64,000 nt of DNA from Schistosoma haematobium (lineage: Eukaryota > Platyhelminthes > Trematoda > Strigeidida > Schistosomatidae). The stretch is taken from positions 19,725,287 to 19,789,286 of the forward strand of contig NC_067195.1 in the NCBI RefSeq assembly GCF_000699445.3, read 5' to 3'. Each line of letters starts with the position of its first letter. Positions within the stretch are counted from its first letter, which is position 1. Below, in pieces: positions 1 through 11,100 of the stretch. The notes below the pieces were generated by a model. That model worked only from the letters and a program-made list of their open reading frames with translations. It had not been told where the DNA came from and ran no database searches. Position numbers and translations under genes: made by a program.

Positions 1-1677
1 AGATATATAAGCCAACAATTCATTATATTCCGGGAAACAAATCAGACTAATGTCCGAAAGGTACGCTCATGCGTAGCCTTCACCGGGGAATTAAGCAAAT
101 TTCCAAGAGTTCCTACTTCGGTGAAGTTTCAGGATTTAGATTGCCGATATTCTTACAAAGATAGCCAGTAGCAGAACTAAGTACTGCTGTATGCCGATTA
201 AGACAACTTATGTACACCGGCTTCTTTATAATACGAGGAGTCACAAAGTGAAGATCAGTCAAGGAAACAAGAGTTGTGTGCATAAACATACATTTGCCCA
301 GTTATATATATATATATATTCATTGCATTGCTTGACTAACTATTTGTTTACCCGGCTAGCAAACTCTTGGCGATTTCGTGGAGTTGGTTTCCTTTACTAA
401 TTAGGCGAAAACGAGTGTAATGTTTGCACAAAACGTGATTAGGTATCCAATGTCTGCATACTCCATTGAAAGTTTATATTCATATTGCTGTAAATGGTTT
501 ACAGTAGAATGTAATATATTTAACATGTATCACAGTTCTTTTTTGCGTAACAAGGGGATGGAACGAATAGCGGTGAAACTACGTCGGAAAATGCGCATAC
601 ACGCACTACATACATGTTGTAACATGAGTGTCTCATGAACAACTTTCGATCGCTTACTCCTATCTATCGTTCGATGAACAAACGTATCAGAAACAAGCGG
701 CTAGTATATATGCTTTATCTATGTTAATCATCATTGATATACGTAATAAACTTCTGAGTGCTACTAACTTTTTAGGTGAATAAAGGCTATTCCAGACTTA
801 TTACATGAACACATATTCAGAAATGAGGATGAAGAAAGGGGTGTTATTTAGAGTAGCAAACCACTAAGAGCGATAAACAGATAAAGACTCTGATCCTTGA
901 CGAAAGATCACAGATAAAAATCCAGAGTCAACGCTGTTCCCAATAATTAAACCGAATGGCATCAAACATTCATTCTTACCCATATATACTGAAATGAAGC
1001 ACAGCAAAATCAGCTTAATGATAGTGAAAAGTAACTGCTGTGTGATTTGCAAGTAGTTTAGTAGCGCCGAATTTCACCAAGTAGTTGAATACACCAAGTT
1101 CAGTGTTGAAGTATTTGGTAACCGGTCTGAACGACTGATTGCGTAAATGCCGAACTGGTAATCGTTACACATTGATACTAACCAACATATGTTTCTCAGC
1201 CACACAGCAACACAAGACTGCACTGTACACTCTCCCTGCCGTAATGGCGTGTAAACAAGTTGATAGCCATTTAAATTAATTTATGTAAAACCGAAGAAAA
1301 TTGACAATTTCAACGTCTTGTTATAAAGAAGCACAGTCATGATCAGTAAGAACAAGGCATTCTGACGATGTGGCTTCTTCGTTGCCACGAATTTAACTGA
1401 CCACCTGTGTACTTATGTTTCCCGATGTTCCAAAGCATGAACGGATAAATTTACCATCCTGAGGTCCATTAAAAGGATGCAGATCTGTGAAGTCTAACAT
1501 GTTATCCAATGTACGGATAACCAAGTCGATTATGTAGTTCCTTGTCCACCAATTTCTATATCAAAATAAATCTATGATGTTTATAGAGACAAAGAAATAG
1601 ATCTTTGACATGTGTACGCGAAATATGACTACACCGCAAGTGTGGACATTGAAACGCTCACAAGCACATCGCGAATA
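1..1677. other. No recognisable gene
   Basis: Open frames here are short and carry no family motif that I recognise on either strand. A short TA run lies near 304-320. The stretch borders a decayed transposase on its right and may be old transposon-derived sequence, but that is a guess. Confidence 0.5.
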
Positions 1678-2350
1678 TCAAGTATTAACAACATACACTT
1701 TACCATTGTCATAGCAGTGGATGTACTCTCCTGCCATCGCTTCGTGTCTCATTCTCCTAACTCGTTTGTAATTTCTAGCTGCAATTTTAGCCACAAAAGC
1801 TATAGAGAAGAGAATCATCTCTTCTGAGACATTCGTTATGTGTTTATGAGCACTTTCCACACGATCGTTTGCTTGGTTGTTCAGGCTTGGTACATGCCGT
1901 TGACAACAGCCAGCTCATAATGACTTCCGGTCAATCCATTGGTCTCTTATGCAATCATAGGCTCGTATAATGTGGATTCTAAAGCACCCGTACGTTTGAG
2001 CAAATCTGAATTTAATGCATTATGTAAAGTGGAGCTTGCATGTCCGATAGCCTGGTTTATACAAGATGTTCCAAGCATTTGCGAACATCGGCATTTCGCG
2101 ACTACAGAAAATAATCTATAAAGTTAGCTCTCACCTTCCTGAAAAATACTATTAGAACATGGAACGGACACAGTATTATGTTGGCATGACTGTGCGAAGA
2201 CTGCACTTAGGAAATTTCAGTCGCTGCCGAATCCACAATAAAAGTGCGTGTACCATAAGTACCATACATTATGTCTTTGAAGTATCTTAGTAGGCTTAAG
2301 AAGTCTTTGCGTCGTTCTTGCCTGCAAAGGACATGCATAACAGTGTGCCT
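1678..2350 (-). pseudogene. Decayed MULE-like (Mutator-type) transposase fragment
   Basis: Two minus-strand pieces look like one old transposase. The first, about 2275 down to 2150, reads TFIVDSAATEIS, a stop, then a stretch ending ILCPFHVL. This resembles the DDE-core segment of MULE transposases, where an aspartate-containing strand is followed by a C-x2-H-h motif. The second, about 1888 down to 1680, reads LNNQANDRVESAHKHI followed by a basic helical stretch, like the 'NN.(R/I)E..H..LK' segment that follows the catalytic core in this family. Stops and frame changes separate the pieces, so the gene is dead. No terminal inverted repeats were found. MuDR-like elements are known in schistosomes. 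The assignment rests on motif shape, not on an alignment. Confidence 0.42.
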
Positions 2351-2961
2351 TTGCTAAATACTGTCAGCAACGACTAGCTATAACGGTGAAAGACTTCAAG
2401 ATAAAGTTGTTATTATTCGTTACTTGGCCAACTTTGTTGGTCTGATAAGTTAAATCAATACATAACACCTCTAGATAGATAGCCATTTTTTACCTGCGAC
2501 TGAAACAAATAAGAGATATGTTCCGATTTTATTCGAATAACACTGCTTCGGCGTTTGGCTGGACGCGCTGTAAATTCCCGTTGATATGTTTAATGTCCAA
2601 ATCCACGTAATTAGAATGTGAGTTTAACAACCTGGATACAACTGTGACCATATTTTGGCAATATCTTCCTCGGTAAGCTACTTGTGGAACCTCCGAGTAA
2701 CCAGATGCCCAATGATACGCGCTGGCGTATTACACAAAAAAGGTCTTAAATATAATCATTTACTCTATAATAACTGTCGTCTCGAAGGATCTACAAAAAT
2801 ATATCTTTTTGTGCAAGGATGGTTGTACACAATTTTGATGGAAGTGACATTTATCTCACCACTATGAAGACTAGAAATATTAAAATTGTTGTACTTACTA
2901 GGAATTCCCGGAACAGTGATTTAATTTGTTTATTCTGATCCGGACATCTCAGAGGACTTAT
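2351..2961. other. Unassigned sequence
   Basis: No coding frame or repeat that I can name. It lies between a decayed DNA transposase and a non-LTR retrotransposon tail. Confidence 0.4.
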
Positions 2962-3102
2962 CAGGCGAGTAGAAAAGCCAAGAAGGAATAAAATACCTGT
3001 GGCATACAGGTTTCCGCACCGAGTCATCGATTCTTGGAACCTCTTACCCGGATCAGTGGTGTCCGCACCTTTAGACGACTCATTCAAGGGAAGACAAGAT
3101 AC
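2962..3102 (+). pseudogene. CR1/Jockey-type non-LTR retrotransposon fragment (C-terminal tail)
   Basis: One frame reads RRVEKPRRNKIPVAYRFPHR, then VIDSWNLLPGSVVSAPL and DDSFKGRQ. This is the short conserved tail found after the reverse-transcriptase domain of CR1/Jockey-type elements: a basic stretch, an F-x-x-R-V-(V/I) motif, W-N-x-L-P, V-V-x-A-P and an F-K box. No reverse-transcriptase catalytic motif is attached, so it is a 5'-truncated or broken insertion. Related tails lie near 3366-3430 and 32084-32239. Confidence 0.6.
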
Positions 3103-4335
3103 TCACAGAAGAATACTAGAGGGAATAACATAGTCCATAGGCCTTCTGTCCTTACTACACAAATCTGAATTTGATTTAAGCCAGACAGAACTAGATAAGC
3201 ACAAACAAACGTATTCCACTTGGAATTTGTGATAAACGAGTAGTCAAGTGCAAAGGAATCATTAGTCTGTACAAATGCCGCACGAACCCAAAATCCAGAC
3301 TGACAGTGGTAATATTTAGGCCTAAAGGATAAATTCATTTGGTATGAAGTATAAATACCGGGGGTCAAATAGTCTACGTCTGGAGTTTCGTTTCTCGCAC
3401 CGAGTACTGACCCAATCTCCCTATTTTGGGGAAAGTTTTATCCGTCGCGACATAATATCGCTGGGGATTCTTCCGATATCATCCATCATAACGATGGCAT
3501 CACTTTGGTTACTTGAAAGATGGGGGCTATCAGAAATAGTATGGCTGAACTCAACACTTGTAATCGTCTTGATTTGACCACTCATGCAAAACCTTACAAA
3601 TTGTCGAGGTGACGCACCAATCGTTTTACGAAACCTTGACCTTCAAGTGCTCACAAACCTCCGTCAGTGGATAATGCCACTGGGTCGTTGCCGCAGTCAT
3701 TGAGGTGATCATAAAAATTGCCCGTGTCCGCTTTGACGGTTTTTTTCCGATGACTTCAATGCTTAGGGAAATTATTATTTTGTCAAAGTTATTTTGCACT
3801 TTACGTGGTGACTTCACACTTTGTGAACTTCTCAAAGCAAATTTGCCTCCCCAAGCAACTATAGTAGGCGAAATAAAGGGGAGCATGGTGTTAATTTTAG
3901 GGAAAGTTTGACAATTTGAGGAAGATGAAGGTGTTCATTTGGGAGCATTTCCCATGGCATGGGAAATCTTGAAAAGTCATACCATTCGTTCCGGGCCATT
4001 AAGGTGATAATTTCACGCATTGTCACCCATGTTCGCACCGATTTTCCGTAAGGAGAGCAGGAACATAGATTGGTGCACCAACCTTTGTTCTTACTCTCTT
4101 TAAGATAATAAGGGGAACTATGTGTATGAAATTTCCTCAAGGAATTGCCTCTGTATTTTCCTAATGTTTGCTTGGGTTACTAATAATGACTGAGAACAAT
4201 TGTACTCCGTTGAAGTACACTTTATAGATAACTATAAGTTCGTGATAAAAACTTATTAAAAATATGGATCATTTCTTTGCTGTTGTCTTATTTCCAAATT
4301 CTGAGTTATTACGTGTTCTAAGGAATCTGAAGTTA
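3103..4335. other. Upstream flank of the malic enzyme gene with a second degraded non-LTR tail
   Basis: About 3366-3430 reads NSLRLEFRFSHRVLTQ on the plus strand, a weaker version of the same CR1/Jockey tail. The rest (3430-4335) has open frames on both strands without recognisable domains. An untranslated 5' exon or the promoter of the malic enzyme gene could lie here, but I see no definite TATA or initiator context. Confidence 0.4.
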
Positions 4336-4351
4336 TCTTTACCATTTTCAG
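4336..4351 (+). promoter_or_regulatory. 3' splice acceptor just upstream of the malic enzyme start (possible trans-splice site)
   Basis: A pyrimidine-rich run ending TTTTCAG finishes at 4351, eleven bases before the ATG at 4363. The open frame extends upstream of the ATG, so either an upstream 5'UTR exon is joined here or, as in many flatworm genes, a spliced leader is added. The sequence cannot tell the two apart. Confidence 0.5.
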
Positions 4352-4362
4352 GAAATCTGGAT

Positions 4363-5120
4363 ATGAGTTGCCGCTATATCCCTTCATTAATTCGGAATGC
4401 GCCTCGCTTAAAGACCCGAGGGATCGAAATTTTGCGTGACCCACGGACAAATAAGGTTAGACTTCACCATATTGAGTTTTCCCTCAGGGTTCCTCGTATA
4501 CTCTCCATGAACGCCAACTTCTGGGGATTCATGGACTGTTGCCACCGAATCCTCAGAATCAAGATGTTGAGGAGCAACGAGTTATCTCAAACCTTTATCA
4601 GCTGGATGATAATCTTAGCCGTTACATGATGCTAATGTCCCTCCAAGATCTTAACGAAAAGCTGTTTTATCGGGTAATAATAATCTAATAAGATTATTTC
4701 GCAGACTATCAGAACACATTTAGAGTATTGCTTACCACTTATTTACACACCTACTATTGGCTTGGCATGTTTGAATTTCGGTTTTGTTTTCAGAAGGCCT
4801 CGGTAAGTTGCTGTATTTACCATATTTCTAGAGGTATTTATATTACAATTCAAGATAGAGGGCATATTTTTACTTTACTAAAAAATTGGCCTGCTGATAC
4901 AATTAAGGTAAATGCAAAATCTGAACTGAATACAGGTTAATTAAAGACTGTAGTCATGACTGATGGCGAACGTATATTGGGTTTCGGAGATATGGGCGCT
5001 AATGGAATGGCTATTCCTCTAAGCAAGGCTGTTCTGTACACTGCCTTAGGAGGCTTACAACCTTATCATTGCCTACCTGTGATGTTGGATGTTGGTACGA
5101 ACAATGAAAAGCTTCTGGAG
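4363..5120 (+). CDS. Malic enzyme exons 1-5 with four micro-introns
   Basis: Residues 1-209. Introns are 4456-4487 (32 nt), 4674-4704 (31), 4803-4831 (29) and 4908-4946 (39). Exon 1 carries a basic leader and the family segment ending DPRTNK. Exon 2 holds [14 protein letters not shown] and [12 protein letters not shown]. Exon 3 holds YTPTIGLAC with the catalytic tyrosine. Exon 4 holds ITIQDRGHI. Exon 5 holds TDGERILG, the catalytic lysine in [11 protein letters not shown], and [17 protein letters not shown]. For exon 5 the acceptor at 4945-4946 was chosen over 4952-4953 because only the former keeps the frame and restores TVVMTDGER. Confidence 0.93.
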
Positions 5121-8100
5121 GTATATATTCATCTTGTTATTTTTGAAGATGGTTGAGCTATTTGTTCTAGTAGTCTGTTAATTTTTCTTATTTGACCTAC
5201 TTACTGCTGGTTTTAATAACTCATGCCTATTTTTGGAATTTAAAAGACTGCAAAGTCATCCAAGAAAACGTTTTTATTTATATACATGTAAGTGAATTAT
5301 GCTTGGATTTTTTAAAACCACTAACAGAATAAATTGTCTCCCATCAGTTGGCGTAAAGAGTACATTTTACGGAACTTTGTCCCAAAGGACTACCCAAGTC
5401 TAATTTTTACAGCTAGCAAATCCAAAATTAAAGTAGACATAGTAAAATATATTTATTATTTACTGATACTGATACAAAGTGCCACCAAAATATATTTGGG
5501 CCACACAATAAGGAAACGAGGTTGTAAAGAAGTGGAGAAAGGAAGGTGAGTATAGTATAACAAACTAAATGAATAAATATGTGTATAAGTAAAAATTAGT
5601 GGAAGAAGCAGTTCAGTTAGAAAAACACAACCAGACAGGATTCTTTCAGTTAAGTTGCTCTCACTTATATGAAAAAATTACAAGTAATTTACAGCAGGAC
5701 CTCCACTGGGTTCTATTCTGAGTTACCTCTGATCATTTCTGGATTCACTGTGTCTCACTATCCCTCGAACCTCAACCAGCAAACATTGCTGGGCCGGCAG
5801 ACCAATTCTATACAGCTGCCTACATATCCCTCACCGTGTCGTAAACTGATCGCCTTATCCCGTCAGTCTCGGTGTTGGCACATAATCCACGGTATGGGAT
5901 TCGCCGGGACAACATTCGTAGTCCATGTCTGAGCCACCGATGTCGGTGTTTTTGAGTTATGACCGAGTAAATTATCTTCACTGCACCCGGACGCACATTA
6001 CTGAACTTCCGCATTCCTAATATGGTCTTTCCACTGAATGTCAGCAATCTTTCGCAGACAATCACAAACAAACACCGATAACCGCTTAACATCCTCGACT
6101 CGTAAAGACCAAATTTCAAGAGTATAAAGCCAAACTACTGTCGCCGACGCGTTGTAAATCTGACATTTTACAGCCAGAATATCATGGAAAAGGCGCCAAA
6201 GATGGACTAGTTTGATATAGGCCGCTCTGATTTTTGATATACATAGATTGACTTCATCACTAATGCCACGAACTACGCTCTATTCATTAAGACAAAATCC
6301 ACGCATAAAATGAAAGTGACCCGTAGTCTAGTGACTTGCTTTCTTAATTACACTACTACTATCATCATCACCATGCATTTTATTCAGTGGTCCTTAAGCT
6401 CAAGCTAAATTATGATCGGTGCAAAACTATCATATACAAAGTTAACCTTCATGCTACACCATTTCCATTAACACTTCCTAATTTATATTGTGAGCTTTCT
6501 ACCCTGTAGGATATATATCAATATATCATACAAATTTCCCAAGAATATAAATGTTTGATGTTCACTTAATTACTAACGTTTCCATTTTTGTCAGGATGAG
6601 TTTTATGTTGGTCTTCGTCGGAAACGGGCCACCGGAGAAGAGTATATTTCTTTCATGGATGAAGTTGTGGAGTCATTGTCTGCGCAGTATGTTGTAATAT
6701 TGTTACAATTAACAACCATATCACATCTAGTTATGGACCAAATGTTTGTCTGCATTTTGCAGACTTCAAGAATTCAAATGCTTTTCAACTTTTAGAGAGA
6801 TATCGTTCTAACTACATAACATTCAATGATGATATACAAGGTTAATAAAGTGCTCGTTTTATTTTTATCCATTATTGCAATGCCATTACGTATTCATTGG
6901 TTTACAAAACTGAAATGTTCATGATAGGTATTGGAAATTAAGTTTCGTGATCGTTGTCTGATATGTTTGTACGCCAATCTAGTATTTCACAACTCTAACC
7001 TCAATGCTGTGAATGATACTGATGCTGTCCTTTTCTTTACCACGCTATTATATATTTGAACACAAATATTAGTACAAGAGGGCACCAGATGTATATGCTA
7101 ACTAAAGTAAGAAGTCTAATAGTCGTATAAGAGCTTTGTTAGCCAAAATCAGTAGAATTCAATGTACATTTGAGATAATTAGTTATATATCGATTACAGT
7201 GATTATAGTTATCGAATTGAGTAACTATCAATGAACAAATATAGTGAAAAATTCACTGAAGGTCCATGAAGTAGCTTCACACTGAATAAATTAATTTAGC
7301 ATGTGTTCATCTTAATTCGACATTAATTTTTCGCCCAAGTTTTATTTGGGGATTCCTCATCCCGAACATAGTCTTAATGTACTACGTGATTCACTGGATC
7401 AGTCTAGAACTTGCTGCTTCAACTCACTAATTTCGAACAGGCTTTAAGCCACAAGCATTCTCTGAGGGCTAGTGACTCAACTAATGATACCTAATTCTTA
7501 GTAGATGAGACAGGTTTAGAAACCGTGATTTGGTAATTAAAAGTTGGTTACTTAAATCAACGATTCGCAACACAATGGTGTGTTATTTTACATCACAAAC
7601 TACTTGACAAAACTGCAGATATTTGGTATAAAGAGTAAACATATTAAAGAAAAGCTTAAAACAGCTTTTACATGCTTTCATGTATATAAAAAAGGAACTA
7701 TCATCTTGCATGCCTTAGATAGTACTTGAACAGCTTACCAACAACAAATAATCTACTGATCCTCTGCTTAACTCACTGTAAGACCCAAATGCACTGGGTT
7801 GGGTTTTGTGTTTATTTATTAGTCGAGACTAATAAATCCGTGACAGAGATAAACAAAAGTATTTGACACTGGTTTTCAACCATTCAGCACCCAGTGTCCG
7901 ACTGAGATATATATTCGCTCTTTTATACTTATAATTCATCTACTGGATAAAAATAAAATCAAATGGACTTTTTGTAGCTGTGCGTACTATTAAAATTTTT
8001 GTGAGAATATACTTAAAATTGTAATTTCTTACACATTAATTTTTCCTCGTGAATTGTATCAAATTGATTCCCATTATTCAGTTTTCGTCATAAAGACTTT

Positions 8101-11100
8101 GTAATTCAAGTTTTTTAGTACAATAAATGATTTAGCTATAACTGAGCAGTTTGAAAATTGAACTTTAATTGACTTACCTAATAGCTAAATATTTACCCAA
8201 AGCGTTTTACTCTCTATATCTTGGTCAGGAACTCACAGTAGCAGGTGTTTTCTACTGTTTTATTAAAGATAAAAATCTAATGATTTGACTAGAACTATAT
8301 TGTAAACATTTTTAATTGACAGATATTGACGTGTGGAATGGACTTAAAAATTGCCTTTTTAAACGTATTCATTCTATTTCTATTCATCATATCAGGTTCT
8401 GCTGTGGTTATTGTATCAGGTCTAATGACTGCATCCAGAGTGACACAAAAGAAAATATCTCAGAACAGTTATCTCTTTTATGGTGGTGGGGGAGTAAGTT
8501 ATGCCTTTATTTCATTCACTTGAATATGTTCAATTTATGGTTTTGTAGTAAAAACAATATATTAATTAATCTTAATCCACCTAATAATTACATGTTCATA
8601 ACAAAATCTTGTAAATATAGTGAAATAATATCCATTATTGCTTTTAGCGTGCACTCTGGTTAGCTTTTCTAATTACGCCAGTTGAAATCACTGTATAATA
8701 TGTAGCTTCTAATGACACTGAAAATCAACAGGATTAATAGATTTCCCTACGTAAGAACATTCAGTTGTTAAGGGCTAAGTTTAACTGGATTAAAAGTTGG
8801 CAGTCTTCAGTTATGTTTTGTATGGATTGGTATGAAGATTTAATTCTATTAAATAAGTGTTGAACAATGATATTTGAATTCTAGCTTCTTGTACACGATA
8901 ATTATTTCCTAACATCAAAAATCTTAAGTAATTCGCGAAACGAATCTTTTTCGTTTCGTGAATTACGTATCGGTCTCTTCAGTATTCGTTATGTGAAATA
9001 TAAAGAGCACAGAACAATATTATGTTTTGTTCCCATCGTGCCTGTACAACACTGAGTCATAATTGTAATCCTTCAACCATAACTGTTATCTTACAGACCT
9101 CGACAAAAAACATCGTCTTACATGATTCAGCCCACTAGTCACGGACCTATATGTACTAATACAATGCTCTAATTGGACACCTGTAGCTTTTTTCTAAGTT
9201 CTTGGTCAGGTGGTCATCAACTGTGGATAACACGCTTCGTTCACTTTATTCAATTGAGATTAATAATGTCACTAAATAATTTGTTTTTGTTTAATTATCT
9301 AGGCTTCTATCGGTATAGCACGTTTGTTAGTACAAGCAATTATGGAGGAAGGTTTCTCTGAAGATGAAGCTAAATCACGTATTTTTATAATGGATTCTAA
9401 AGGTTTAATTGTCACAGTATGTAAATACTTATCTAACTGTACTTATCATTAATTAATACGCCATCTTGTATTAGCTATTTTTGAGCAGTAAAAATAATAG
9501 TCTGCTTTCACGTTATCGCTCTAATTATATCGATTTCGCCTACATATCTGTATCTACACTAACATTTCTGAACACATCATCAAGTCTAGATAAAGAGAGA
9601 AATAGGTCAGTATGCACAGGTATTTGGATAGGTAGTTTGTGAAATTTTTTTATCAAGTTCGACTGCAGTTCTTCAAACTAATAATTGTACGCCTATTAAT
9701 AACCACTAGCTTCAAGATTCGATCCCCGAGTTTTTAATGAGCTGTGATTGGTGGTGTTTAACTCCAATGTCGTCAACCAGCATCGCTAAAAGAATAAATT
9801 TAAAAATGTAGACCTTTAGATTCTAATTCAGTCTCTTGAAGGCGGTTTTTAGGTCACAAAACCTGAAGCTCCTAGGAGCATATTCATGAGGAGTACCGAA
9901 CTAAGATGAAGTAGCTATTCAGTCTTCTATGATTTTAGTCCTCCACTTGTTAGTAATAAAGAACTTAGTTTCTAATTCGTATAGATATTTCATTGTAATG
10001 CCAAGTAGAATTGTAAACCAGTTCCATTCTTTTAGTTAAATACCACTTGATAAAATAGGAAATCCTAACGAAAGAAGGGAAACCAGACATTTCTGTTCTG
10101 GTAACTAATATTTGTGAAGCAAAGGTAACAAACATTGTCAGGTGGATGACATTCACTTCATTTCATCTTCCCAAAATCTATATAGACACCAATTTTATCG
10201 ATGAAATGTGATACCACAAATATGGTTTGCATATAATAATTCGAAAGTAATTTTTACTACAAACTGACGTAGTTTGGAAGATTTGTAGGAGGTAGAAAAC
10301 TCTAAGACGCACACAGGATGACCTCACACATGTTTGAACACACGATCTGTAAGTATCCTGGTAAGTAAAGGCAGTTTGCTTGAATATCTGGGCTACATGT
10401 ACCTGCCATCCGGATATTTCAACAAGCTATATGCTTTCTTGTTCGTCTTAACACATCATTATGCCAATTGATCGCATAACCTATTCAGGTGCGGTTGTGA
10501 AAAGTTCACGACATTTCGCTGTACAAGTTATAAAAGAGTCTAATCGGAGACATCGTGGTCGCTGGCAATGTGCATCGAAAAGAATATACATTAATCAGAT
10601 GTCGATTCCTGAACTGCTAACATCTAACTGGCGACCATTCAATATTTATCGCAAGGGTCGATCAAGAAATAAGGAAACTTGTTAGAATGCTTTGTGCTGA
10701 GAATTCTATATTGTACCGAAAGACATGATATTGAATAAAGCCAATAATAATAAGTGTGGTATAAAATCATTAAATTCAATGTTACAAACAGTCACAAATA
10801 GTTCACAGATGTTCAGTGCTGTCTGGTTTTCAGTGGTTGTTTAATCTAGGCCAGTTCGTGGTGAAAATTAGGAAGTATATAATTATATGACGTGAAGAAT
10901 AGGGTCAGATTGTGAATAGATTAGGTGTTAGAGGCAACTATTTTTAGTGTAACAGTGAGGTCAAGGATAACAACGGTAAAATCGGCGTGGAAATATAGGT
11001 AAATTAAGTAATGAATTTGTTACTGTGGTTAATTTAAAAATAACTCAGGTTGGAAGATGCTTATGGAATGGGAATATTGAAATAAATCCACTTTATCCTA

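Noticed and set aside
4264..4362. Upstream ATG of the malic enzyme frame (4264)
   Set aside because: It would add 33 residues without family similarity, crosses a strong acceptor at 4351, and the protein length is normal without it.
4728..4940. Single long frame through malic enzyme exons 3-4
   Set aside because: It reads through intron 3; the spliced version restores the family sequence.
9700..9760. B-box-like ATTCGATCCCC in intron 9
   Set aside because: No A box at the right distance and no shared downstream motif.
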